Shown in pieces: positions 1 to 6,556 of a stretch of DNA of 19,060 bases. Position numbers and translations under genes: made by a program. Origin of the DNA: JACZST01 sp964195155 (GTDB lineage Bacteria; Actinomycetota; Acidimicrobiia; Spongiisociales; UBA5794); NCBI GenBank assembly GCA_964195155.1, contig CAXMOP010000124.1, forward strand, positions 1 to 19,060. The letters run 5' to 3'. Every line of letters starts with the position of its first letter. Positions within the stretch are counted from its first letter, which is position 1. The notes beneath the pieces were generated by a model. The model saw nothing but the letters and a program-made list of their open reading frames with translations. It searched no databases and was not told where the DNA came from.

Positions 1-579
1 CTCGCGAAGCGCCCAGCCGATGGCCTTGCGGATGAAGAACTCCCGTTCGTGGAGCCGTGCTGCACACGCCTCGAACAGGAGGCGCTCGTCGGTGGTTTCC
101 TTGTGCCCGACCTGGCAGATGATCGCGGTGCGCCGCAGCCATAGGTCTCGATCGTCGATCCAGGGGCGCACCTTCGGTGTCGCCTCATCCCGCTGGTCGC
201 GCACAACATCGCCGACGAGCTGGATGGCGACTTCGTCGACCAAGTCCCACCAGGCGCCCTCGACGATCAGTCTTCGAAACAGAGGAATGCTCGACAGGGT
301 CACATATCGAGGAAAGGCCCTGGCATAGCCAAGGGCGAGGTACTGCTCCTCTCGGCGCGGCCGGGCCCACAGCCCCAGGACGGCGGCTCGATACTGCTCC
401 CGGTTCGCCGGCGACCACCGGTCGAGCATCTCGTGGAGGATCCGGGTGCGGGCCGGCTTCTGTACGCCGTAGAACGGCTGCTCGGTCTTCATATATGCGG
501 CCATGGGTATCGCCTTGTCCGAGTTGGCGACGGCCGCCAACTCGGTTGCGGCGAACGCGGTCAGGGCTTCAACGTTCAT
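1..579 (-). CDS. alkD: AlkD-type DNA alkylation repair glycosylase, C-terminus cut off by window edge
   Basis: Frame read on the minus strand from an ATG at 579 gives 193 residues with no stop before the window edge, so the C-terminus is missing. AlkD-family HEAT-repeat glycosylases remove N3- and N7-alkylpurines from DNA. The protein aligns by eye with Bacillus cereus AlkD at a constant offset of two residues. It has AAYMKT (Tyr29, counterpart of Tyr27), WWDLVD at 110-115 (Trp111 and Asp115, counterparts of the key Trp109 and Asp113), WLRR (Arg150, counterpart of Arg148) and FFIRKAIGWALRE (Trp189, counterpart of Trp187). All residues reported as important for base recognition and excision are therefore present. 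The start overlaps the end of the upstream DUF402 gene by 11 nt, which suggests translational coupling. About 40 residues should remain beyond the window, judging from the family length. Confidence 0.9.
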   Translation of the reverse strand, partial: MNVEALTAFAATELAAVANSDKAIPMAAYMKTEQPFYGVQKPARTRILHEMLDRWSPANREQYRAAVLGLWARPRREEQYLALGYARAFPRYVTLSSIPLFRRLIVEGAWWDLVDEVAIQLVGDVVRDQRDEATPKVRPWIDDRDLWLRRTAIICQVGHKETTDERLLFEACAARLHEREFFIRKAIGWALRE

Positions 580-1078
580 TGGCCACGGCAAACCAGCGTC
601 CGGAGACGTCACCGAACGGCTCATCACCCCGCTCGACGGCGACCGCAAGCCGCGCCGTCTCGGTTCTGGCCTTGTCGATGACGTGCGCCGGATACCCGTA
701 GCGCTGTTGATGCTCTTCGAACTCGTCTTCGTCGTGGATTTCGACGCCGCCGCCCCTCCGCACGGCAATGTCGAGGTCGAGATCGATCATCCGCACCGTG
801 TCGCCCTCCCACACCGCAGGGGTGGCGATATCAACGTACAGCGCGAAGGGAGCGGTGGCGGCCTCGTTCCATATGGCGGTCCACCATTCGTCGCGGGTGA
901 TGACCTTGACCGCCGGGCTTCGCGAGAGAATCGGGTCCTCGCGTCCCCGCTGCATGCTGGTCCCTGCGGGCATCCACAGCCAAGTCCCGTACTCGTCCTC
1001 GCCAAGGCGATGCATGTCGAATGACCAGTGGGGGATGTCTCGCCACTTCGTGAACCGAATCTTGACCACATCGGACAT
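569..1078 (-). CDS. DUF402 domain protein, putative nucleotide/phosphate-ester hydrolase
   Basis: This 169-residue protein matches the DUF402 family pattern along its whole length. It has TKWRDIPHW at 10-18, a central strand ending in YVDIATP, the acidic stretch GDTVRMIDLDLDIAV, then DEDEFEEHQQRYGYP and a final helix ending ERGDEPF. Characterised DUF402 proteins (for example FomD and the Ntdp nucleoside tri/diphosphatase group) are metal-dependent hydrolases of nucleotides or nucleotide-linked phosphonates, and the clustered Asp residues here fit the metal site. The substrate cannot be told from sequence. The gene is the first of a two-gene unit with alkD; the two overlap by 11 nt. No clear Shine-Dalgarno sequence precedes the ATG. 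The heptamer array of the intergenic repeat begins about 16 nt upstream of the start, so the promoter must lie in or beyond that repeat. Confidence 0.85.
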   Translation of the reverse strand: MSDVVKIRFTKWRDIPHWSFDMHRLGEDEYGTWLWMPAGTSMQRGREDPILSRSPAVKVITRDEWWTAIWNEAATAPFALYVDIATPAVWEGDTVRMIDLDLDIAVRRGGGVEIHDEDEFEEHQQRYGYPAHVIDKARTETARLAVAVERGDEPFGDVSGRWFAVANER

Positions 1079-1093
1079 GGCGCCGAGCGTACC

Positions 1094-1240
1094 GAGTAGC
1101 GAGTCACGAGTCGCGAGTCGCGAGCCCGAATTGGCACCCAGAACCCGCGCACCCCCACCGAATCGCTTCGCATAACAGAACCCGCGATCAGGCAGTCAGC
1201 CGGCGAGCCCCCGCGAGCCGGCCAACAAACATGGCTCCCA
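1094..1240. repeat. Dispersed intergenic repeat, block 1 (heptamer array plus hairpin module)
   Basis: The block starts with an imperfect tandem heptamer array of the unit GAGTCGC (1094-1128, five units, the last degenerate). It continues through CACCCCCACCGAATCGCTT and CAGAACCCGCGATCA, and ends in a stem-loop (1199-1222) followed by CAACAAACATGG. The same ordered parts recur twice in the 5139-5392 block. It lies between the divergent DUF402 and nucleoside-hydrolase-like genes. No coding potential is convincing. Confidence 0.75.
1199..1222. other. Repeat-associated hairpin, copy A
   Basis: Arms GCCGGC (1199-1204) and GCCGGC (1217-1222) enclose the 12-nt loop GAGCCCCCGCGA. The hairpin is preceded by GGCAGTCA and followed by CAACAAACATGG. 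The flanks match copies B and C, while the stem bases differ. Confidence 0.7.
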
Positions 1241-1309
1241 ACCACTCAGAGTAAGAAGAAACTCCATAGAGTAGTTAAGGGATAGACGGCATGCGTCGAA
1301 AAACTGCGG

Positions 1310-2413
1310 ATGACCCGATGGTTCAGGAGCCCATTCTCGTTGGCCCTACTGGCATCTGCCGGTGTACTCGTATTCGCCGGCGGGGCCGCCGCGGTGGTGC
1401 CTACCGACCAGGTTATCGCGCCGGCCGCCGCCGGCACCTCCTCCTCCACCACCACCACCCCGGCGACGACCACCACGACCACAGCAGAGGCTGCGGTCGG
1501 AGCTCCGGCCGAAGAGGCGTCGCTGATCTGGGATACGGATCTGATCGACACCGCCGGCCTGTGCTGTTACGCCGATTCCGATGACCACTACGACCTGCCG
1601 ACCGTCTACACCCAGACGAACATCCGCGTTGCCGGAATCGTCGTCGACCGCGGTTGGCTGAGCAGACACCCCGATGTTGCCGTTGATCCACCGAGCCAGC
1701 CGGGGCACGCCACATTGGATGCAATGGAAACCGCCTACTCGAACCACATTCCCCGGTACGTGGGCATCGACCAGCCGTTCAGCGCGGACCGTTGCGACCG
1801 GCCCCCTCCCCAGACTCGGGTGCTTGAGCAACTGATCGTCAGCAACGCTCCGGTCGTGTACGCCACCGCCGGCTCGGTCCGACAGCTTGCCTGGACGCTC
1901 TGCGCCTACCCGCACGTGCGGGCGTCCATCATCAACGTGATCATCTCCGGTGGCGACAGCGACCCCGAGGCTGCCCTCGAATGGAACCAGGGCGCCGACC
2001 CGGCAGCGTTCGACTATGTGATGGAGAGCGATCTCGCCATCACGTGGTTGCCGGCTTTCGACGGGGGACTATGGCAGGCCGACCGGCACGCCACGCTTAC
2101 CTACGGTCGCCTCGGGGACCTGCTCGATGACATTCCGCAACCAGCACTCGACCAGCTACATGCCGTTTACCAGCGCGGCGATCCCAGCAAGGGCACCATC
2201 GACGACATGCTCGACGGTGTTCATCGTCGGTGGATCGGCCAGTTCATCACCGCCATCAACCCGGTCAACGGGCGCATCGACCCGGAACCTGACGTGTTCA
2301 CGTTCGAGCAGATCTCGGCCACCGTCGAATGGATCGTCATCGAGAACCGGTCCGCGTTCACCCAATGGAGCACACGGTCCGGCCAGACCACAGGCGGGAG
2401 CCTCGCCGACTGA
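1310..2413 (+). CDS. Secreted nucleoside-hydrolase-like protein
   Basis: This protein of 367 residues starts at ATG 1310; an in-frame stop at 1283-1285 limits upstream choices. Residues 1-28 form a Sec-type signal peptide (basic start, hydrophobic core, GGAAA end). A Ser/Thr-rich linker at about 42-60 follows. The mature part resembles the inosine-uridine nucleoside hydrolase fold: IWDTD at 73-77, VVYATAGSVRQLAWTL at 182-197 (like the family's ATGPLTN helix), INVIISGGD at 208-216 (like the IVIMGG strand) and EWNQGADPAAF at 224-234 (like the Asn..DPEAA metal/substrate segment). The canonical DxDxxxDD calcium motif is unusual. After DTD there is an insertion with two cysteines (CCY, 85-87) before DSDDHYD at 89-95. 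The enzyme may act on an extracellular nucleoside or sugar, or may have lost activity. It lies 75 nt before the FDxxYY/HAD gene on the same strand. Confidence 0.6.
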   Translation: MTRWFRSPFSLALLASAGVLVFAGGAAAVVPTDQVIAPAAAGTSSSTTTTPATTTTTTAEAAVGAPAEEASLIWDTDLIDTAGLCCYADSDDHYDLPTVYTQTNIRVAGIVVDRGWLSRHPDVAVDPPSQPGHATLDAMETAYSNHIPRYVGIDQPFSADRCDRPPPQTRVLEQLIVSNAPVVYATAGSVRQLAWTLCAYPHVRASIINVIISGGDSDPEAALEWNQGADPAAFDYVMESDLAITWLPAFDGGLWQADRHATLTYGRLGDLLDDIPQPALDQLHAVYQRGDPSKGTIDDMLDGVHRRWIGQFITAINPVNGRIDPEPDVFTFEQISATVEWIVIENRSAFTQWSTRSGQTTGGSLAD

Positions 2414-2442
2414 TTTTGCTCGGCCTGCAACCGGAAGGACCA

Positions 2443-2460
2443 TCGCCGGCGAACCGGCGA
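2443..2460 (+). other. Intergenic hairpin between the nucleoside-hydrolase-like gene and the HAD gene
   Basis: Arms TCGCCGG (2443-2449) and CCGGCGA (2454-2460) form a perfect 7-bp stem with a CGAA loop. It lies 30 nt after the upstream stop and 28 nt before the downstream GTG. No T-tract follows, so it is at best a weak terminator or a processing/attenuation structure. Confidence 0.4.
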
Positions 2461-2488
2461 GGAATGGCGGCACCGTAGGCTGTGCGTC

Positions 2489-5140
2489 GTGAACCGGGTG
2501 CAGTGGGGTTGGTATCGAGCACGCAGGGGGCTGCAACATCCGCGCCAGATCCGGTTGGCGCTGCGTCGCCGGGTGGTGGCCGTGCTCTCGGCCAAGCGCA
2601 TTCGACCGATGATGGAGACCGAATGGTATGCGGCCAAACGCGGCATCTCCGGGCGGGGATGGCGCCGTGTTGTATACGACTACGCCAGGCGAGGTTTCCC
2701 GGTCGATGCCGACCCCCACCCGCTCTTTGACACCAGGTGGTATCTGCAGCACAACCCGGAGATCGTCGAGGCCGGTGTCAACCCGCTCGCCCATTACCTG
2801 CTGACGGGCGAGGGCGCCGGCCGATCACCGCATCCGCTGTTTGACCCCGAGTACTACGGCGCCCGCGCTGGGACCGATCAACCCGCAGGGCTCAATCATT
2901 TCCTGGCGAGCGGCGACCGGGCGGGTTTGTCGCCGCATCCCTCCTTCGAGCCGGAGCACTACCGGGCCCAGCTCCCGGAAGGCGCCGATGCCACCTTCAC
3001 TGCGTTCTTGATGGATGCGACCCCGCGCCATGCACCGAATCCGTGGTTCTCTCCCACGTGGTATCTGCGTCGCTACCCGGAGGTGGGACGGGAGGGGATG
3101 AACCCCCTCTACCACTACGAGGGATGGGGTCGAGCGAAGGGCTGGACACCTGCACCGGTTCCGGCGACGACCGAGCCTCCGGAGCCCGAGTACCGCGACC
3201 CGGACCCCGTCGCGGAACCGCTGCCTGCTGCTACCGGGAGCAAAGTGAAGGACGAGGTTCTGGACGAGGTAGCACGACGGGCCGCGACCGTCGTGAGTTT
3301 CGATATCTGGGACACCGTCCTGCGCCGTGACACCGCACCCGAGGCGATGAAGCTGCAATCGGCCCGCCTGCTCTGGCTACTCGGTGGTAGTGCGTTGCGC
3401 GGCGACCCCCCGGTACTGGAGCTCTACCGAGCGCGGTTAGCCGCTGAAGCCGCGGTGTCCAGCGGCCCCGACCGGGAATACCGCTTTGTGGATGCGGCGC
3501 AGGCGTGGGTGCAAGAGACGGTGCGTCCCACCGTCGCCGACCTCGACCGGGTGGCGTTGGTCGAAGCTCTCGTCGCCCACGAGTTGAGCGCAGAGATGTT
3601 CGCCTCGCGTGGCGACGCCGCCGCAGGCGAGCTCCTTACCCGCCTCGCCGATGATGGCGTCGAGATCGGTCTGCTCTCCGACTTCTATCTCGGCGCCGCC
3701 GAACTCGACGAGATCCTCGCCGCCGCCGGAGTACCCGCGGTGGCATCGTTCGTCGCTGTCTCCTCGGACGCCGGTGTCGCCAAGCGATCCGGTCGGCTCT
3801 TCGAGCTGATCCGCACCGAGCGGGATCTGGCTCCCTCGAGGTGGGTACACGTCGGCGACAGTCTCGCCGCCGACGTCATTGCCGCCGAGGACAGTGGAAT
3901 CGGCGCGGTTCATTACGTCAACGACTACGAGTTGGCGCTCCAGAAGGGCCATGAGGAGACCTTGCGCGGGCTGCTGCGAGGCAATCCGCTCGCCGCCCAG
4001 CAGTCAGTTGCCCGTGACGTCGGCGACTCCTCGCCATCCTCACCCGAGGGCCCGGCCGGAGACACTGCGCGCTACGGGGCCCGTATCGCTCCGCTGATCG
4101 GGGGCTATGCCCTCTTTGCGCTGGAGCGGGCCCTGAGGGTCGGGGTCGAGACCATGTACTGCTTCACTCGGGAGGGCGAGTTCGTCGGTGAGGCCGTCAC
4201 GGAACTGATCAAGAACGACGTCTTTGGATTGGCAACGCCCGGTGGCCTGGCGGCCGCCGGGCGCGACTACCCACGGGTCGCCGTACTCGAGGTGAGTCGT
4301 TTGGCGACCTTCAACGCTTCGCTCGACACCATTGACCCATCGAGCCTGATGCGGATGTGGACCATGTACCCGTCGCAGTCACCGATGGCTCTTGGACAGA
4401 CGTTGAAGGTCTCCCCCGACGTGCTGACGGCGGCGTGCCGCCGCGTTGGTTTGCGGCCCGATGAGGAGATCACCAATCCCTGGACATCGCAACAGGTCGG
4501 CGATCTCCTCAAGGATCCAGGATTCATCGCCGCCGCGAATCGGCAACGGGTGCACGACCGCGAGGCGTTATTGCAGTACCTGGAGAGCCATGGCATCGAC
4601 CGCGACGGCAGCGAAACCTTGTTCGTTGTGGACCTGGGTTGGCGAGGGACGATTCAGGACAACCTCGCCTACCTGGTGCCCGATCGCACCATCCACGGCA
4701 CTTATCTTGGGCTGTTGCGGTATCTCAACCCACAACCGCCAAACGTGGACAAGTCGGCGTGGCTGTTCGACAGCAACAGGGGCGAGGAGCCGGGATACCT
4801 GGGGCCAGCCGCCGCAATCGAGACGTTGTTCAACGCCGCCGGCGGCTCCGTCATCGGCTACAACATTGAAGGCGGGATCACCGTGATCCGCGATGTCCAC
4901 GAGGCCGAGGAGGAGGCGCTGGAAGAGGTGTTTCGACCGGTGCAACGAGGGGCGCTGGCGGCGCTGCCTGCCTTCGCCCGCCGGGTACGACTCGATGGAC
5001 TGACCAGCAGCTCGCTACGTGGCATTGGCCGGCTCCGTCTCAGCGAGTATGGAGAACGCCCGCCGTCGACGTTGGCCCGCGGGTTCGAACGAGTGCAACA
5101 CAACGAGACGTTCGGCCTGGGCAAGCGAATGGGATCGTGA
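2489..5140 (+). CDS. FDxxYY-repeat protein with HAD hydrolase domain (COG5610-like), surface-polysaccharide type
   Basis: The protein has 883 residues from a GTG start without a clear ribosome binding site. The N-terminal part holds five units of the 'W/F-[FD]-x-x-WY ... NPL.HY...G...GR.P.P' repeat, at about 45-78, 79-116, 117-151, 152-185 and 186-221. The clearest are LFDTRWYLQHNPEIVEAG and WFSPTWYLRRYPEVGREG. Such repeats are known mainly from large surface-polysaccharide glycosyltransferases. After an acidic Pro-rich linker (222-250) comes a HAD hydrolase domain. It has motif I FDIWDT (Asp272 as likely nucleophile), motif II LLSDFY (Ser397), motif III Lys432 and motif IV HVGDSLAADV (Asp457, Asp462). 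Residues 500-883 are a conserved-looking C-terminal region without a catalytic motif I can name. No glycosyltransferase domain and no signal peptide are seen, so it is probably cytosolic. The stop codon overlaps the heptamer array of repeat block 2. Confidence 0.75.
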   Translation: MNRVQWGWYRARRGLQHPRQIRLALRRRVVAVLSAKRIRPMMETEWYAAKRGISGRGWRRVVYDYARRGFPVDADPHPLFDTRWYLQHNPEIVEAGVNPLAHYLLTGEGAGRSPHPLFDPEYYGARAGTDQPAGLNHFLASGDRAGLSPHPSFEPEHYRAQLPEGADATFTAFLMDATPRHAPNPWFSPTWYLRRYPEVGREGMNPLYHYEGWGRAKGWTPAPVPATTEPPEPEYRDPDPVAEPLPAATGSKVKDEVLDEVARRAATVVSFDIWDTVLRRDTAPEAMKLQSARLLWLLGGSALRGDPPVLELYRARLAAEAAVSSGPDREYRFVDAAQAWVQETVRPTVADLDRVALVEALVAHELSAEMFASRGDAAAGELLTRLADDGVEIGLLSDFYLGAAELDEILAAAGVPAVASFVAVSSDAGVAKRSGRLFELIRTERDLAPSRWVHVGDSLAADVIAAEDSGIGAVHYVNDYELALQKGHEETLRGLLRGNPLAAQQSVARDVGDSSPSSPEGPAGDTARYGARIAPLIGGYALFALERALRVGVETMYCFTREGEFVGEAVTELIKNDVFGLATPGGLAAAGRDYPRVAVLEVSRLATFNASLDTIDPSSLMRMWTMYPSQSPMALGQTLKVSPDVLTAACRRVGLRPDEEITNPWTSQQVGDLLKDPGFIAAANRQRVHDREALLQYLESHGIDRDGSETLFVVDLGWRGTIQDNLAYLVPDRTIHGTYLGLLRYLNPQPPNVDKSAWLFDSNRGEEPGYLGPAAAIETLFNAAGGSVIGYNIEGGITVIRDVHEAEEEALEEVFRPVQRGALAALPAFARRVRLDGLTSSSLRGIGRLRLSEYGERPPSTLARGFERVQHNETFGLGKRMGS

Positions 5141-5204
5141 GTCGCGAGTCGCGAGCCCCGAGCCCCGAATCGCTTCCCGCAACAGACCCGCGATCACGCA
5201 GTCA

Positions 5205-5228
5205 GCGCCGGTGCGAAGCGCAAGGCGC
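5205..5228. other. Repeat-associated hairpin, copy B
   Basis: Arms GCGCC (5205-5209) and GGCGC (5224-5228) enclose an inner stem TGCG/CGCA (5212-5215 with 5219-5222) closed by AAG. Upstream CACGCAGTCA and downstream CCAAACAGACATGG match the other copies. The stem sequence differs from copies A and C on both arms. Confidence 0.65.
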
Positions 5229-5341
5229 CCAAACAGACATGGACAAAACATAATCCGCGGACACCCACCGAATCTCTACCCGAAACAGAACCCCCAACCC
5301 CCGAATCGCTTCTCGACTTCGAGGTCGCGATCACACAGTCA

Positions 5342-5365
5342 GGCGGCGAGCCACCGCGAGCCGCC
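5342..5365. other. Repeat-associated hairpin, copy C
   Basis: Arms GGCGGC (5342-5347) and GCCGCC (5360-5365) enclose the loop GAGCCACCGCGA, one base different from the copy A loop. The flanks are CACAGTCA and CAAAAAACATGG. An additional small hairpin CGAC-TTCGAG-GTCG lies upstream (about 5314-5327) and is absent from copies A and B. Confidence 0.7.
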
Positions 5366-5405
5366 CAAAAAACATGGCCCAATAAACATGGCAGAGTCTC
5401 GGGAA

Positions 5406-5434
5406 GGATCCCGACCCCCCACTGGTCGGGATCC
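5406..5434. terminator. Strong stem-loop, probable bidirectional terminator
   Basis: Arms GGATCCCGACC (5406-5416) and GGTCGGGATCC (5424-5434) pair perfectly over 11 bp around the loop CCCCACT. It sits between the convergent HAD gene (stop 5140) and korB (stop 5555-5557), where a shared terminator is expected. No T-tract is seen on either side, which is common in GC-rich actinomycetes. The rest of the intergenic stretch to 5554 holds nothing I can name. Confidence 0.6.
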
Positions 5435-5554
5435 CTCCTGAGTGGTCGGCGGCAGCAGCTCGCCGCTCTCACTAGTCATCGGCAGATCCGGCGGATTGGT
5501 TGGTGTCCAAAATCAATTGCGAGAAGGGACTAAGCACGTGACGGCCCCTGCTGG

Positions 5555-6556
5555 CTAGTCGACGATCCAGGAACCGCCGGACCGCAGCAGTGCCGCCAGG
5601 TCGCCTTCGCCGCGCTTGGCCTGCGCCTCGGCAATCTGGTCGGTCATGAGATCTTCGTAGACCGACCGCTCGGCATTGCGGAACACCCCGATCGGGGTCG
5701 GTCCGTGCGGGCCGTGCGATAGTCGGCTGAGCGCAAAGGCAGCAGTCGGGTCGGGGTCCGCGGCATTGTGGGTGTGGATCGTGTCCATGCCGGCCGCAGC
5801 GGTGGCGACGATCTCGGCACCGCGCCGCCCCATGGTGACTCCGAACTCGTCGTTTGGCCCAAACAGGATCGGCTCGCCGTCCTCGAGATAGATTCGGTTC
5901 TCGTCCCGTGTCTCCTTGCCGGTGAGTTCCTCGAAGGCCTTGTCGTTGAACACGTTGCAGTTCTGGTAGATCTCGATGAACGCCGAGCCGTCGTGGTCGA
6001 CCGCTGCCTCGAGCACCGATGCAGTGTGTTTGCGGTCCATGTCGATGGTGCGGGCAACAAACGTCGCCTCGGCCCCGAGCGCCAGGCTGATCGGGTTGAA
6101 CGGGTAGTCGAGCGATCCGAGCGGCGAAGTCTTGGTGACCTTTCCCTGCTCCGACGTTGGCGAGTACTGACCCTTGGTGAGGCCATAGATCTGGTTGTTG
6201 AACAGCAGGATCTTCAGATTCACGTTTCGGCGCAGGGCGTGGATGAGATGGTTGCCCCCGATCGACAAACCGTCACCATCGCCGGTGATGACCCACACCT
6301 GCAGGTCCGGGTTGGCCACGGCGACGCCGGTGGCGACCGCCGGAGCTCTCCCATGGATCGAGTGGAGCCCATAGGTGTTCATGTAGTAGGGGACGCGGCC
6401 GGAGCACCCGATGCCGGAGATGAACACGTGCTTTTCCCGTTCCACATCCATCTCGGCGAGGAAGTTCTGGAGGGAGGCAAGGATCGTGTAGTCGCCGCAG
6501 CCGGGGCACCAGCGCACCTCCTGGTCCGTCTGGAAGTCAGCTCTGGTGTACGCCAT
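5555..6556 (-). CDS. korB: 2-oxoacid:ferredoxin oxidoreductase, beta subunit (KorB type)
   Basis: This 333-residue beta subunit binds thiamine diphosphate and one 4Fe-4S cluster. Together with KorA it interconverts a 2-oxoacid plus CoA and acyl-CoA plus CO2 with ferredoxin, typically 2-oxoglutarate to succinyl-CoA in actinobacteria. Visible markers are WCPGCGDY (Cys17, Cys20), GIGCSGR (Cys51) and EIYQNCNVFND (Cys200), the four cluster ligands expected for the family. The thiamine diphosphate motif starts GDGDGLSIGGNHLIH at 93-107 and ends at NNQIYGLTKGQ, and HGRAPAVATGVAVA lies at 68-81. The ATG at 6556 overlaps the korA stop by one base (TGATG), which indicates translational coupling. Length is normal. 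The exact substrate is inferred from the family and not from a specific residue. Confidence 0.93.
   Translation of the reverse strand: MAYTRADFQTDQEVRWCPGCGDYTILASLQNFLAEMDVEREKHVFISGIGCSGRVPYYMNTYGLHSIHGRAPAVATGVAVANPDLQVWVITGDGDGLSIGGNHLIHALRRNVNLKILLFNNQIYGLTKGQYSPTSEQGKVTKTSPLGSLDYPFNPISLALGAEATFVARTIDMDRKHTASVLEAAVDHDGSAFIEIYQNCNVFNDKAFEELTGKETRDENRIYLEDGEPILFGPNDEFGVTMGRRGAEIVATAAAGMDTIHTHNAADPDPTAAFALSRLSHGPHGPTPIGVFRNAERSVYEDLMTDQIAEAQAKRGEGDLAALLRSGGSWIVD

Larger units (their letters stand above)
5139..5392. repeat. Dispersed intergenic repeat, block 2 (heptamer array plus two hairpin modules)
   Basis: The block starts inside the stop codon of the HAD gene with five 7-mers (5139-5173): GAGTCGC twice, GAGCCCC twice, GAATCGC. 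Two modules follow, each with the order 'GAATCGCTT .. CAGA(A)CCC .. CGCGATCACxCAGTCA - stem-loop - CCAAAnAnACATGG'. The first is at about 5167-5242 and the second at about 5250-5377. The 3' tail is itself duplicated: CCAAAAAACATGG is followed by CCAATAAACATGG (5379-5391). It shares its parts and order with block 1 (1094-1240). Confidence 0.75.

Noticed and set aside
1189..1234. Tiny peptide on the minus strand of the hairpin module (ATG TTT GTT ... TGA, 14 codons)
   Set aside because: Copies A and C keep a similar short frame, but copy B shifts frame and encodes an unrelated peptide, so the shared signal is the hairpin and not a protein.
1199..5365. Integron attC sites
   Set aside because: No R box pair of the GTTRRRY/RYYYAAC type and no integrase gene; hairpins are short and simple.
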